From Pseudomonas gozinkensis (GTDB lineage: Bacteria > Pseudomonadota > Gammaproteobacteria > Pseudomonadales > Pseudomonadaceae): a stretch of 64,000 bases of DNA. The translations under genes were made by a program, and so were the position numbers. A model generated the notes under the pieces. That model did not search any database. It saw only the letters and a list, made by a program, of their open reading frames with translations, and was not told the origin of the DNA. Shown piece by piece: positions 18,394-27,749 of the stretch (position 1 is its first letter; each line of letters begins with the position of its first letter). The stretch lies in NCBI RefSeq assembly GCF_014863585.1, contig NZ_CP062253.1:1514501-1578500 (forward strand), read 5' to 3'.

Positions 18394-19551
18394 ATGCGCG
18401 GCGCGGTGTTTCCGTGGCGTGATGGCAACCGCTTCGAGTTGTTGATCGACGGCCCGCAATTCTTCCCGCGCATGCTCGACGAGATCGCCCGCGCCCGTGA
18501 GCAGATCGAACTGGAGCTGTATCTGGTGGAGGCCGGCGCCTGTGCCGAAACCATCGTGCAGGCGCTGGTGCTGGCGGCGGAGCGGGGCGTGCGGGTGCGT
18601 TGCCTGTTCGATGATTACGGCAGCCTCGCCTTCACCCTCACGTTGCGCCGGCGGCTGACCGGGGCCGGGGTCGAGCTGCGTTTTTACAACCGGCTGAACT
18701 GGCGGCGCTGGGTCGGCAATTTCTATCGCGATCATCGCAAGCTGTTGCTGGTCGACCAGCGTCTGGCAGTGGTCGGCGGCACCGGGGTCACCGACGAATT
18801 CTGGACGCCGGGCCACGACACCAGCGAATGGCACGAGGTCATGGTGGAAATCACCGGCCCGCTGGTGCTCGACTGGCAATTGCTGTTCGATCGCCAATGG
18901 ATCGCCAACCGCCATCGCCGGGCCTGGCGGCCCAACGCGCATTTCGGCCTGCCACGGCTGCCGCGCGTGCCGGACACGGGCGAGGGCATGGGCCGCGTGG
19001 CCTACGCCGACGCCCGGCAGCATCGGGACATTCTGCAATCGCTGTTTCGCGCACTGAACAGCGGCCAGCAGCGGATCTGGCTGGCCACGCCGTACTTCCT
19101 GCCGACCTGGAAAATCCGCCGCTCCCTGCGCAAGGCCGCCGCCCGCGGTCTCGACGTGCGCCTGCTGCTGACCGGGCCGCGCACCGATCACCCGTCGGTG
19201 CGTTATGCCGGCCACCGCTACTACCCGCGCCTGCTCAAGGCCGGGGTGAAAATCTACGAGTACCAGCCGTGCTTCCTTCACCTGAAAATGGTGCTGGTGG
19301 ACGATTGGGTCAGCATCGGTTCGTGCAATTTCGATCACTGGAATCTGCGCTTCAATCTTGAAGCGAATCTGGAAGCGCTGGACCCGTCATTGACGGCAGC
19401 GGTGGCGGCGAGCTTCGAGAAGGACTTTGGCCTGAGTCAGCAGGTGAGTCTGGAGGAATGGCAGCGCCGACCGTTGTGGCGGCGGGTGAAGCAGAGGGTG
19501 TGGGGCTGGGTGGATCGGGTGGTGGTCAACTTGCTGGATAGACGCGGCTAG
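18394..19551 (+). CDS. Phospholipase D-family cardiolipin synthase (ClsB-like)
   Basis: 385-residue protein with two HKD motifs of the PLD superfamily: DHRKLLLVDQRLAVVGG (about residues 111-127) and HLKMVLVDDWVSIGSCNFD (about 292-310). This arrangement without N-terminal transmembrane helices matches ClsB/YbhO-type cardiolipin or phosphatidyl transferases. The C-terminus has an amphipathic basic segment (RPLWRRVKQRVWGWVDRVV) likely to bind the membrane. It directly follows the YceI gene. Alternative: a less specific phosphatidyltransferase. Confidence 0.85.
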   Translation: MRGAVFPWRDGNRFELLIDGPQFFPRMLDEIARAREQIELELYLVEAGACAETIVQALVLAAERGVRVRCLFDDYGSLAFTLTLRRRLTGAGVELRFYNRLNWRRWVGNFYRDHRKLLLVDQRLAVVGGTGVTDEFWTPGHDTSEWHEVMVEITGPLVLDWQLLFDRQWIANRHRRAWRPNAHFGLPRLPRVPDTGEGMGRVAYADARQHRDILQSLFRALNSGQQRIWLATPYFLPTWKIRRSLRKAAARGLDVRLLLTGPRTDHPSVRYAGHRYYPRLLKAGVKIYEYQPCFLHLKMVLVDDWVSIGSCNFDHWNLRFNLEANLEALDPSLTAAVAASFEKDFGLSQQVSLEEWQRRPLWRRVKQRVWGWVDRVVVNLLDRRG

Positions 19552-19558
19552 TCGCAGG

Positions 19559-19665
19559 TGATCGTTCCCACGCTCTGCGTGGGAATGCCTCAATGGACGC
19601 TCTGCGTCCGCTTTGGGACGCGGAGCGTCCCGGGCTGCGTTCCCACGCAGAGCGTGGGAACGATC
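19559..19665. repeat. Pseudomonas GTTCCCACGC-type palindromic repeat, possible terminator
   Basis: Outer inverted repeat ATCGTTCCCACGCTCTGCGT ... ACGCAGAGCGTGGGAACGAT encloses smaller hairpins (GACGCTCTGCGTC and GGACGC...GCGTCC). This is a dispersed element I know from fluorescens-group intergenic regions. It separates the convergent phospholipase and bglX genes. Confidence 0.85.
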
Positions 19666-19676
19666 AGGGCGCGGGA

Positions 19677-21968
19677 TTACAGCAATTCAAAGCTCTGCTG
19701 CGTCACGTCCTGGGAGTCCAGGCCGATCTGCACGTTGAACTTGCCAGGCTCGGCCGCGTACTTGAGCTGGGCGTTGTAGAACTTCAGGTCATCTTCGGTG
19801 ATGGTGAAGTGCACGACTTTCTGCTCGCCCGCCTTGAGCATGATTTTCTGGAAGTTCTTCAGTTCCTTGACCGGACGGATCATCGAGCCGGTGACGTCCT
19901 GGATGTACAGCTGCACCACGGTTTCGCCGTCGCGCTTGCCGGTGTTCTTGACCATGACGCTGGCGTCGAGCTTGCCGGTGGCATTCAGGGTGGTCGAGGA
20001 CAGCGCCATGTCGCTCAGGCTGAAGCTGGTGTAGCTGAGGCCGTAACCGAACGGGAACAGGGGACCTGTGGTGTCATCGAAATACTGCGAGGTGTAGTTG
20101 CCCGGTTTGCCCGGCGTGAATGGCCGGCCAATGCTCAGGTGGTTGTAGTAGGTCGGGATCTGGCCCACGGAGCGCGGGAAGGTCACCGGCAGTTTGCCCG
20201 ACGGGTTGTAGTCGCCGAACAGCACGTCGGCGATGGCGTTGCCGCCCTCGGTGCCGCTGAACCAGGTTTCCAGAATCGCGTCGGCCTGCTCTTTCTCTTC
20301 GAGGATCGTCAGCGGACGGCCGTTCATCAGCACCAGTACCAACGGCTTGCCGGTGGCTTTCAGGGCACGGATCAGTTCACGCTGGTTTTCCGGGATGTTC
20401 AGGTCGGTGCGGCTCGACGATTCGTGGGACATGCCTCGGGATTCACCCACCGCTGCAACCACAATGTCGGCGTCCTTGGCGGCTTTCACCGCTTCATCGA
20501 TCAACACGTTGGCCGGGCGCGGATCATCGACCACTTCCGGCGCATCGAAGTTGAGGAAGTTCAGGTAGTCGAGGATCTTCTTGTCGCTGGTGATGTTGGC
20601 GCCACGGGCGTAGATCAGGTTCGCCTTGTCGCCGATCACATTGCTCATGCCGTCGAACAGGGTCACCGATTGCGCCGGACGACCGGCAGCAGCCCAACTG
20701 CCCATCATGTCGATCGGGGCCTTGGCCAGCGGGCCGACCAGCGCGACTTTGGCGGTTTTCTTCAGCGGCAGGGTTTCGTTCTGGTTCTTCAGCAGCACCA
20801 GGCTGCGACGCGCCACTTCACGGGCGTCGGCACGGTGCAGACGGCTGTCGGCGTAGGTGTCGGCCGGATCGTCTTCAGCCTTGCCGATGCGCAGGTACGG
20901 GTCCTTGAACAGGCCCATGTCGTACTTGGCCGCGAGGACTTCACGCACCGCGTTGTCGATGTCTTTCTGTTCGATCTCGCCGGACTTGAGCAGCCCCGGC
21001 AGCTCTTTGCCGTACAGGGTGTCGTTCATGCTCATGTCGATGCCGGCCTTGATCGCCAGCTTCGCCGCTTCACGACCGTCGCGGGCCACGCCGTGCTTGA
21101 TCAGTTCGAAGATCGCGCCGTGGTCGCTGACTGCCAGGCCCTTGAAGCCCCAGTCCTTGCGCAGCAGGTCGTTCATCAGCCAGGTGTTGGCGGTGGCCGG
21201 AATGCCGTTGATCGAGTTCAACGCCACCATCACGCCGCCGGCGCCGGCATCAATCGCCGCGCGGTACGGTGGCAGGTAGTCCTGGTACATCTTCACCGGG
21301 CTCATGTCGACGGTGTTGTAGTCGCGACCGCCTTCGACCGCGCCGTACAGGGCGAAGTGCTTGACGCTGGCCATGATGCTGTCGGCCGCGCTCGGGGTCT
21401 CGCCCTGATAGGCCTTGACCATGACTTTGGCGATGCGCGAGGTCAGGTAGGTGTCTTCACCGAAACCTTCGGAGCTGCGGCCCCAGCGCGGGTCGCGGGA
21501 GATGTCGACCATCGGCGCGAAGGTGATGTCGAGGCTGTCGGCGGCGGCTTCCCTGGCGGCAACGCGCCCGGACTGGCCGATGGCGTCCATGTCCCAGCTC
21601 GATGCCAGGGCCAGCGGAATCGGGAAAATCGTACGGTGACCGTGGATCACGTCGTACGCAAAAAACATCGGGATCTTAAGACGGCTGCGCATGGCAGCGT
21701 CCTGCATCGGACGGTTTTCCGGGCGGGTGATCGAGTTGAAGGTGCCGCCGATGTTGCCGGCGGCGATCTCTTTGCGGATCAACTCGCGGGGCATTTCCGG
21801 GCCGATGCTGATCAGGCGCAACTGGCCGATCTTCTCGTCGAGGGTCATTTGCTTCATCAGATTGCTGATGAACGCGTCCTTGTTTTCCAGGGGTACCGGG
21901 GTCGTGGCGGCCAGTACTTGATGACTGGCCAGGCTGACGAACAGGCCCAGCAAACACAGCTTCTTCAT
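19677..21968 (-). CDS. bglX: Periplasmic beta-glucosidase BglX (GH3)
   Basis: Exported family 3 glycoside hydrolase acting on beta-linked gluco-oligosaccharides. It is 763 residues from the ATG at 21968; an upstream in-frame TTG would add five residues and was rejected. Signal peptide MKKLCLLGLFVSLASHQVLA. The catalytic TIM barrel shows KHFALYG and the nucleophile aspartate in GLAVSDHGA (about residue 290), followed by the alpha/beta sandwich with AAVGESRGMSHESSSRTDL and a C-terminal fibronectin-III-like domain (LSYTSFSLSDM onward). It is monocistronic. Confidence 0.93.
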   Translation of the reverse strand: MKKLCLLGLFVSLASHQVLAATTPVPLENKDAFISNLMKQMTLDEKIGQLRLISIGPEMPRELIRKEIAAGNIGGTFNSITRPENRPMQDAAMRSRLKIPMFFAYDVIHGHRTIFPIPLALASSWDMDAIGQSGRVAAREAAADSLDITFAPMVDISRDPRWGRSSEGFGEDTYLTSRIAKVMVKAYQGETPSAADSIMASVKHFALYGAVEGGRDYNTVDMSPVKMYQDYLPPYRAAIDAGAGGVMVALNSINGIPATANTWLMNDLLRKDWGFKGLAVSDHGAIFELIKHGVARDGREAAKLAIKAGIDMSMNDTLYGKELPGLLKSGEIEQKDIDNAVREVLAAKYDMGLFKDPYLRIGKAEDDPADTYADSRLHRADAREVARRSLVLLKNQNETLPLKKTAKVALVGPLAKAPIDMMGSWAAAGRPAQSVTLFDGMSNVIGDKANLIYARGANITSDKKILDYLNFLNFDAPEVVDDPRPANVLIDEAVKAAKDADIVVAAVGESRGMSHESSSRTDLNIPENQRELIRALKATGKPLVLVLMNGRPLTILEEKEQADAILETWFSGTEGGNAIADVLFGDYNPSGKLPVTFPRSVGQIPTYYNHLSIGRPFTPGKPGNYTSQYFDDTTGPLFPFGYGLSYTSFSLSDMALSSTTLNATGKLDASVMVKNTGKRDGETVVQLYIQDVTGSMIRPVKELKNFQKIMLKAGEQKVVHFTITEDDLKFYNAQLKYAAEPGKFNVQIGLDSQDVTQQSFELL

Positions 21969-22228
21969 GAATAGTTTTCTCAAGGGCCTAAACGGCGTTG
22001 CAATGCCGGCCAGCCAAAATTTAGGGAGCGACTATTGTTGTTCGGGTGCTGATTCAGAAAACGACAGCCGAATGTACGTCGAAAGTTTCGGCGACGTGAT
22101 CGCGCAGGGCCTCTTTTTAGCCCATCGGCCCGCTGCAATCCAGTGGCGCGGGCGATTATGCCCCAACCGCCGGCTGAGAATGTTTCGCGATTCATTATTC
22201 ATGAAATGTGCAAGGGAGCACCCGTCCG

Positions 22229-22837
22229 ATGAATGTCAGTCCTGTCTACCGCTCGCGTTTGCAGGTCGCCACCTTGCTGGTGCTGGCCACGTTGTTGACC
22301 GCCTGCGGCATCAACAACATCCCGACCCTCGACGAGCAGGCCAAGGCCGCTTGGGGCCAGGTGCAGAACCAGTACCAGCGCCGCGCCGACCTGATCCCCA
22401 ATCTGGTGGAAACCGTGAAGGGTTACGCCAGGCACGAGGAAGAAACCCTGACCGCCGTGATCGAGGCCCGGGCCAAGGCGACGTCGATCCAGGTCGATGC
22501 CAGCACCCTCGACAACCCGGAAAAACTCAAACAGTTCCAACAGGCCCAGGATCAACTGACCGGCGCCTTGAGCCGGTTGATGGTGGTGTCCGAACGTTAT
22601 CCGGACCTGAAGGCCAACCAGAACTTCCTCGCCCTGCAATCGCAACTTGAAGGCACCGAAAACCGCATCGCCGTGGCCCGCCGGGATTTCATCCTGGCGG
22701 TGCAGAAATACAACACCGAGATCCGCACCTTTCCCGGTCGCCTGTGGCACAGCGTGATGTACAGCGACTTGCCGATCCGCGAGACCTTCGAAGCCACCAG
22801 CCCCGGCGCGGACAAGGCCCCGGAAGTGAAGTTCTGA
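22229..22837 (+). CDS. LemA-family lipoprotein
   Basis: 202 residues when started at the ATG at 22229 (GGGAG upstream); a GTG seven codons earlier is possible. The lipobox is LLTACG. The LemA domain follows with AAWGQVQNQYQRRADLIPNL, VKGYARHEEETL and the conserved C-terminal FPGRLW. LemA proteins form envelope-associated helical bundles and usually sit beside TPM-domain genes, as here: two TPM genes follow closely. Molecular role not established. Confidence 0.88.
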   Translation: MNVSPVYRSRLQVATLLVLATLLTACGINNIPTLDEQAKAAWGQVQNQYQRRADLIPNLVETVKGYARHEEETLTAVIEARAKATSIQVDASTLDNPEKLKQFQQAQDQLTGALSRLMVVSERYPDLKANQNFLALQSQLEGTENRIAVARRDFILAVQKYNTEIRTFPGRLWHSVMYSDLPIRETFEATSPGADKAPEVKF

Positions 22838-22850
22838 GCCGGGGATGCCC

Positions 22851-23603
22851 ATGCGTGTGTTGAAGATGGGCCTGGTGCTGATGCTGTGGCTGTTCGCCGT
22901 CAGCGCCCGGGCCGAGTTGACCTTCCCGGCGCTGACCGGGCGGGTGGTGGACGACGCGCAAATGATCGAACCGTCGGTGCGCGCGCAACTGAGCCAGCAG
23001 TTGCAGGCTCACGAGCAGGCAACCGGCGAGCAGTTGGTGGTGGTGACGTTGCCGAATCTGCAAGGCTCGACCATCGAGGACTACGGCGTCGAACTGGGCC
23101 GGCACTGGGGCATCGGCCAGAAGGACAAGAACAACGGCGCCCTGTTGATCGTCGCCCGGGACGAGCGCAAATTGCGCATCGAGGTCGGCTACGGGCTGGA
23201 GGATCGCCTGACCGATGCCCAGAGTTCGGTGATCATCCATCAGGTCATCACGCCGTCGTTCAAGGCCGGTAATTTCAGCAAGGGCATCAGCGACGGTGTG
23301 GCAGCGATGCTGGTGGTGCTGGGCGGCAATCCGCTGGATGAACCGTCCACCGTGTATGAATCGGCCGGCGATCCCGCGGATGATTTCGTCTCGCGGTACC
23401 CGGCGTTGTTCGTATTTCTGGTGATGTTGTTCATCCTGACTGTTTTTGTTTGCCAGATGCTCGGTATCCTTCCCGCCGGCCGGGGTGGCTCCGGAGGAGG
23501 GGGCGGCTTTGGTGGCGGAGGTTTTGGCGGCGGCGGTGGAGGCGGGGGCTTCAGCGGCGGCGGTGGCAGTTTCGGCGGGGGCGGGTCCTCCGGCGGCTGG
23601 TGA
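22851..23603 (+). CDS. TPM-domain membrane protein with Gly-rich C-terminus (YgcG-like)
   Basis: 250 residues from the ATG at 22851, preferred over 22845 because GGGGA then has proper spacing. Signal peptide (MRVLKMGLVLMLWLFAVSARA), a TPM domain (about 24-150; LTGRVVDDAQMIEPSVR, IEDYGVELGRHWGIGQKDKN, LRIEVGYGLEDRLTD), one transmembrane helix (ALFVFLVMLFILTVFVCQML), then a tail made almost only of Gly with Phe, Ser and a final SSGGW. This layout is typical of YgcG-like partners of LemA. It starts 13 bp after the lemA stop. The tail may be processed or may serve in assembly; that is unknown. Confidence 0.87.
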   Translation: MRVLKMGLVLMLWLFAVSARAELTFPALTGRVVDDAQMIEPSVRAQLSQQLQAHEQATGEQLVVVTLPNLQGSTIEDYGVELGRHWGIGQKDKNNGALLIVARDERKLRIEVGYGLEDRLTDAQSSVIIHQVITPSFKAGNFSKGISDGVAAMLVVLGGNPLDEPSTVYESAGDPADDFVSRYPALFVFLVMLFILTVFVCQMLGILPAGRGGSGGGGGFGGGGFGGGGGGGGFSGGGGSFGGGGSSGGW

Positions 23604-23631
23604 TAACAATAATGAGCAGGCACTTCACGAC

Positions 23632-24249
23632 ATGGCATTACTGACTGAACACGAACAACGCAAGGTCGCCGAGGCCATCGCCCGGGTCGAACGCGACACC
23701 GACGCCGAACTGGTGACGGTGCTCGCGGCCCGTGCCGACGACTATGCGTACATCCCGCTGCTGTGGGCCAGCCTGCTGGCGCTGGTGGTGCCGGGGATCG
23801 TGCATTACCTGACCGGTTGGCTGACGATGCACAGCCTGCTGCTGGTGCAGTGGGTCAGTTTTGTCGTGCTGTGCCTGGTGTTTCGTCTGCCCAAGGTCAC
23901 CACTCATCTGATCCCGCGCCACGTCCGCCACTGGCGCGCCTCGAACCTGGCGCGGCGGCAGTTTCTCGAACAGAACCTGCACCACACGGTGGGCAGCACC
24001 GGCATGCTGATTTTTGTCTGCGAGGCGGAGCGGTATGTGGAAATCCTGGTGGATGAAGGGATTTCCAAGAAGCTGGATAACAAGAGTTGGGATTCGATTG
24101 TTGCGGCGTTTACCGAGCAGGTAAGGCAGGGGCAGACGTTGCAGGGCTTCGTCACGTGTATCGAGGCGTGCGGCGAGTTGCTCAAGGTGCATGTGCCGGT
24201 GACGCAGGTGCGCAATGAGTTGCCCAATCGCCTGGTGGTGCTGGGATAA
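23632..24249 (+). CDS. TPM-domain membrane protein, second paralogue
   Basis: 205 residues. An N-terminal cytosolic helix (LTEHEQRKVAEAIARVERDT) precedes two transmembrane helices (about 43-60 and 66-84), and a degenerate TPM domain follows (HHTVGSTGMLIFVCEAERYV, ILVDEGISKKLDNKSWDSIV). This matches the YgcG-associated 'TPM phosphatase' paralogue seen third in lemA operons. The start at 23632 is the first ATG in frame after the upstream stop; its ribosome site is weak, so translational coupling is possible. Confidence 0.82.
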   Translation: MALLTEHEQRKVAEAIARVERDTDAELVTVLAARADDYAYIPLLWASLLALVVPGIVHYLTGWLTMHSLLLVQWVSFVVLCLVFRLPKVTTHLIPRHVRHWRASNLARRQFLEQNLHHTVGSTGMLIFVCEAERYVEILVDEGISKKLDNKSWDSIVAAFTEQVRQGQTLQGFVTCIEACGELLKVHVPVTQVRNELPNRLVVLG

Positions 24250-24339
24250 GCCGTTCGGGAAATTAGCCGTGCCCTCGGACGCCATCCCCCCTAAACTAGC
24301 GGCCATTCCCGTTTTGCCCGTCCGAGGCCGCTTTTTCCC

Positions 24340-25572
24340 ATGTCCGTTACCGCTCCCTCCGCACCTGCCAAACCGGCGCCCGATCACCACGCCCGGTTCA
24401 TCGAGCTGTTGCAAACCAGCCTCGAACAGAACGGCTTCATCAAACTGGTGCTGGCCAAGTACGTCGGCGAAGAAGCGGATCTGCAGCGGATCATCATCAA
24501 GCCGGTGACGGTCAAGGCGCAGCCGTGCCTGTCGTTCGTTTATCGCTACAAGACCCGCGACATCACCAAGAATCTGCCGCTGGACGAAGCGGTTGGGACG
24601 ATTGCCGGATTGCTTCCGGCGGCGTTCAAAAATGCGCATTTGCTGGCGCTGACCGACGAAGCCCAGCTCGAATACAGCAAAAAGGGCAAGAGCTCGCTGT
24701 TCATGAGCAAACCCCAGCAATTGCGCGAAGTGCCATCCGCCGAGCATAACCGCGAGAAGAACCGCTTCCTCGATCTGAACCGGCCGTTCCTCAAGGACCT
24801 GGGCGTGACCAACGCCCAGCACGAGTTGATCCCGGCGATGTCGCGCAAGTGGAAGCAGATCAACAAGTTCATCGAAGTGTTCAGCCACGCGCTGACCTCG
24901 TCGCCGCTGGCTCTGGACAAGCCGGTGCGGGTGGCGGATTTCGGTTCGGGCAAGGGTTACCTGACGTTTGCCATCCATGACTATCTGCGCAACACGTTGA
25001 AGGCCGAGGGCGAAGTCACCGGCGTCGAGCTGCGTGAAGAGATGGTCAACCTGTGCAACACCGCCGCCGCGAAGCTGGAACACCCGGGGCTGGTGTTCAA
25101 ATGTGGTGATGTGCGCAGCGTGGCGCCGAGCGAGCTGGACGTGATGATCGCCCTGCATGCCTGCGACATCGCCACCGACTACGCGATCCACACCGGTATC
25201 CGCTCTGGCGCCTCGATCATCATGTGCTCGCCGTGCTGCCACAAACAGATCCGCTTGCAGATCCAGAGCCCGGCGCTGCTCAAGCCGATGCTGCAATACG
25301 GCCTGCACCTGGGCCAGCAGGCGGAAATGGTCACCGACAGCTTGCGTGCGCTGTTCCTCGAAGCCTGCGGTTACGAGACCAAGGTGTTCGAGTTCATCTC
25401 GCTGGACCACACCAACAAGAACAAGATGATCCTCGCCGTGAAGCGCGCCGAGCCGGTGGACCCGGCTCAGCTGCTGGTGAAGATCCAGGAATTGAAGGCG
25501 TTCTACCAGATCAGCGAGCACTGCCTCGAAACCCTGCTGCTCGCCGATGGCCTGCTGAAGCTCAAGGCTTGA
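24340..25572 (+). CDS. SAM-dependent methyltransferase, Methyltransf_32 (METTL25/RRNAD1)-like
   Basis: 410-residue protein with an N-terminal helical region (about 1-185) and a class I methyltransferase fold: motif I VADFGSGKGYLTFAIHDYL (about 198-216), acidic loop GVELREEM, and MIALHACDIATDYAI followed by the unusual motif IMCSPCCHKQIR. The DLHACG-like and CSPCCHK segments are characteristic of the METTL25/RRNAD1 group rather than of common rRNA methyltransferases. The substrate is unknown; RNA is a guess. Its 3' end overlaps the convergent EamA gene by 11 bp. Confidence 0.8.
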   Translation: MSVTAPSAPAKPAPDHHARFIELLQTSLEQNGFIKLVLAKYVGEEADLQRIIIKPVTVKAQPCLSFVYRYKTRDITKNLPLDEAVGTIAGLLPAAFKNAHLLALTDEAQLEYSKKGKSSLFMSKPQQLREVPSAEHNREKNRFLDLNRPFLKDLGVTNAQHELIPAMSRKWKQINKFIEVFSHALTSSPLALDKPVRVADFGSGKGYLTFAIHDYLRNTLKAEGEVTGVELREEMVNLCNTAAAKLEHPGLVFKCGDVRSVAPSELDVMIALHACDIATDYAIHTGIRSGASIIMCSPCCHKQIRLQIQSPALLKPMLQYGLHLGQQAEMVTDSLRALFLEACGYETKVFEFISLDHTNKNKMILAVKRAEPVDPAQLLVKIQELKAFYQISEHCLETLLLADGLLKLKA

Positions 25573-26476
25573 GCTCAACCCCGGCCGGTAACGTGCCCGG
25601 TTGAGCCGGGCGCACCGCGGTCTTGCGCCCGAGCATCACCGTCGCGATCACGCCACAGGCGAACAGCCAGGTGATCGGCTCCACGTGTTCGCCGAAGAAC
25701 AGTGCGGAAAACGCGATGGTGAAGAAGATCTGCAACAACTGGATCTGACTGACCCGTGCAATGCCGCCCATGGCCAGCCCGGCGTACCAGGCGAAGAAGC
25801 CCAGAAACTGCGAAAACAGCGCGACGTAACCGAAGGCCCACCAGGTTTTCGCCGACACCGCGCCCTGATGCTGCAACGCCAGGTACAACACCGGGCCGAT
25901 CAGCAGCGGCGTCGACAGCACCAGCGCCCAGCAGATCACCTGCCAGCCGCCCATCTCCCGGGCCAGACGCCCGCCCTCGGCATAACCCAGACCGCCTACC
26001 GCAATCGCACCCAACATCAACAAATCCCCGGCCTGAATGCTGCCGGCACCGGTGTACAACGCATAACCCAGCACCAGCGCACTGCCCAACGCGGCGCAGG
26101 CCCAAAAGGCTTTCGACGGACGCTCATGGGACAGCCACGCGGCGTACAGTGCCACGCACAGCGGCTGCAAACCGTTGACCAGCGCACCGTGGGACGCCGG
26201 CAAGGTCTGCATGGCCCACGCCGATAGCACCGGGAAACCCAGAATCACCCCGGCGATCACCAGACTCAGGCCTTTGACCTGCTTCCAGGTCGGCCACTTT
26301 TCCCGTCGCCACAACAACAGCGCCGCTGCCGGAATCGCCGCGAACAACGCGCGGCCGAGGCCATTGAGCAGCGGGTGCAGTTCCTGCACCACGATGCGGG
26401 TGAAGGGCAGGGTAAGGCTGAAAATCACCACGCCGAGCAGGCCGAGGGCCATGCCGGTGTTTTCGCGCGAAGACAT
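25562..26476 (-). CDS. EamA/DMT-family transporter
   Basis: 304-residue drug/metabolite transporter with ten predicted helices in two EamA repeats (about residues 8-140 and 150-285). The ATG at 26476 is preferred over an in-frame TTG 17 codons upstream. Stretches such as GVVIFSLTLPFTRIVVQ and ALVNGLQPLCVALYAAWLS are typical. The last 11 bp overlap the methyltransferase on the other strand with no terminator between. Substrate unknown; members export amino acids or metabolites. Confidence 0.85.
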   Translation of the reverse strand: MSSRENTGMALGLLGVVIFSLTLPFTRIVVQELHPLLNGLGRALFAAIPAAALLLWRREKWPTWKQVKGLSLVIAGVILGFPVLSAWAMQTLPASHGALVNGLQPLCVALYAAWLSHERPSKAFWACAALGSALVLGYALYTGAGSIQAGDLLMLGAIAVGGLGYAEGGRLAREMGGWQVICWALVLSTPLLIGPVLYLALQHQGAVSAKTWWAFGYVALFSQFLGFFAWYAGLAMGGIARVSQIQLLQIFFTIAFSALFFGEHVEPITWLFACGVIATVMLGRKTAVRPAQPGTLPAGVELKP

Positions 26477-26645
26477 GAGGGCAACCAGATTCGAAGGTGG
26501 CAGGGAGGTGGCTTCATCTAGCCACAAACCACGGCAATCGGGCTGTTACAGCTGAGCGCAGAGTTATCCATACAGTTTGCGAACGCCATCGCGGTCCTTG
26601 GGCTACTGTGAATATTCCTGCGCATTCACCAGAGGAGCCCTGCCC

Positions 26646-27227
26646 ATGGCCGCGAAAAAGATTCTGATGCTGGTCGGCGATTACGTCGAAGACTACGAAG
26701 TGATGGTGCCGTTCCAGGCCCTGCAGATGGTCGGTCATACCGTCCACGCCGTATGCCCGGATAAAGCGGCTGGCAAGACCGTGCGCACCGCGATCCATGA
26801 TTTCGAAGGCGATCAGACCTACAGTGAGAAACCCGGTCATCAGTTCGCCCTGAACTTCGATTTCGCCAAGGTTGATGCCAAGGATTACGACGCGCTGCTG
26901 GTGCCGGGCGGTCGTGCGCCGGAATACCTGCGGCTGAACGAAAAGGTCCTGGAGCTGGTGCGTGCTTTCGACAAGGCCGGCAAGCCGATCGCCGCTGTCT
27001 GTCACGGCGCGCAACTGCTGGCGGCGGCGGGGATTCTCGAAGGTCGCGAGTGCAGCGCCTATCCGGCCTGTGCCCCGGAAGTGCGGCTGGCGGGTGGCAC
27101 CTACATCGACATCCCGGTCACGGACGGCCATGTCCAGGGCAACCTGGCCACCGCGCCCGCCTGGCCGGCGCACCCGAACTGGCTGGCCGGTTTCCTGGGG
27201 TTGCTTGGAACCAAAATCACCCTGTGA
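26646..27227 (+). CDS. DJ-1/PfpI-family protein
   Basis: 193 residues from the ATG at 26646 with GAGGAG upstream. The glutamine-amidotransferase-like fold shows [19 protein letters not shown] at the start, [13 protein letters not shown], and the nucleophile elbow [14 protein letters not shown] with Cys-His near residues 118-119. Family members act as glyoxalases, deglycases or chaperones; which applies is not visible. A YegP gene follows 22 bp later and is probably co-transcribed. Confidence 0.88.
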   Translation: MAAKKILMLVGDYVEDYEVMVPFQALQMVGHTVHAVCPDKAAGKTVRTAIHDFEGDQTYSEKPGHQFALNFDFAKVDAKDYDALLVPGGRAPEYLRLNEKVLELVRAFDKAGKPIAAVCHGAQLLAAAGILEGRECSAYPACAPEVRLAGGTYIDIPVTDGHVQGNLATAPAWPAHPNWLAGFLGLLGTKITL

Positions 27228-27249
27228 CACATCGATAAGGAGAAACAAC

Positions 27250-27594
27250 ATGTCCGGATGGTATGAGTTGAGCAAAAGCAGCAACGGCCAGTTCAGGTTC
27301 GTGCTGAAAGCGGCGAATGCCGAAACCATTCTGACCAGCGAGCTGTACACCACCCGCACCGCCGCCGAAAACGGCATTGCCTCGGTGCAGACCAACAGCC
27401 CGCTGGACGAACGCTACGAGAAAAAATCGACGAAGGACGGCCATCCCTACTTCAACCTCAAGGCGGCCAATCACCAGATCATCGGCAGCAGCGAATCCTA
27501 TTCCTCCGACGCGGCGTGTGCCAAAGGCATCGAAAGCGTCAAGGCCAACGGGCCGACCAAGTTGATCAAGGACAAAACCCTGCCGGTGCTTTGA
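27250..27594 (+). CDS. YegP family (DUF1508) tandem-repeat protein
   Basis: 114 residues formed by two DUF1508 repeats, about 1-55 and 60-110, each with the pattern FxFxLKAAN, a SExY turn and GIxSVxxN. Examples are FRFVLKAANAETILTSELY and YFNLKAANHQIIGSSESY. AAGGAG precedes the start. The proteins are small, soluble and widespread, and often stress-linked, but without a settled function. Confidence 0.88.
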   Translation: MSGWYELSKSSNGQFRFVLKAANAETILTSELYTTRTAAENGIASVQTNSPLDERYEKKSTKDGHPYFNLKAANHQIIGSSESYSSDAACAKGIESVKANGPTKLIKDKTLPVL

Positions 27595-27749
27595 ATCCTT
27601 CATGACGTTCAGTCGCCAAATCCTTGGCGACTGAATTCTGGCTATGTGCCATCATTTCGCTTATCCTCCGCCGCCAATCCACGGAAGGAGGCGCACAGAA
27701 GGCTCTTTCGCGGATTTTTTGAACAACTGCCGCCAGAGTTTTTCCGTCG

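Noticed and set aside
19593..21974. Very long plus-strand frame (about 790 codons) opposite bglX
   Set aside because: Antisense shadow of the GH3 gene; composition is His/Gln/Arg/Val-rich, as expected for such shadows, and no domain is seen.
23638..25578. Long minus-strand frame (about 646 codons) opposite the TPM and methyltransferase genes
   Set aside because: It spans several real genes on the other strand and has shadow-like composition with no start signal.
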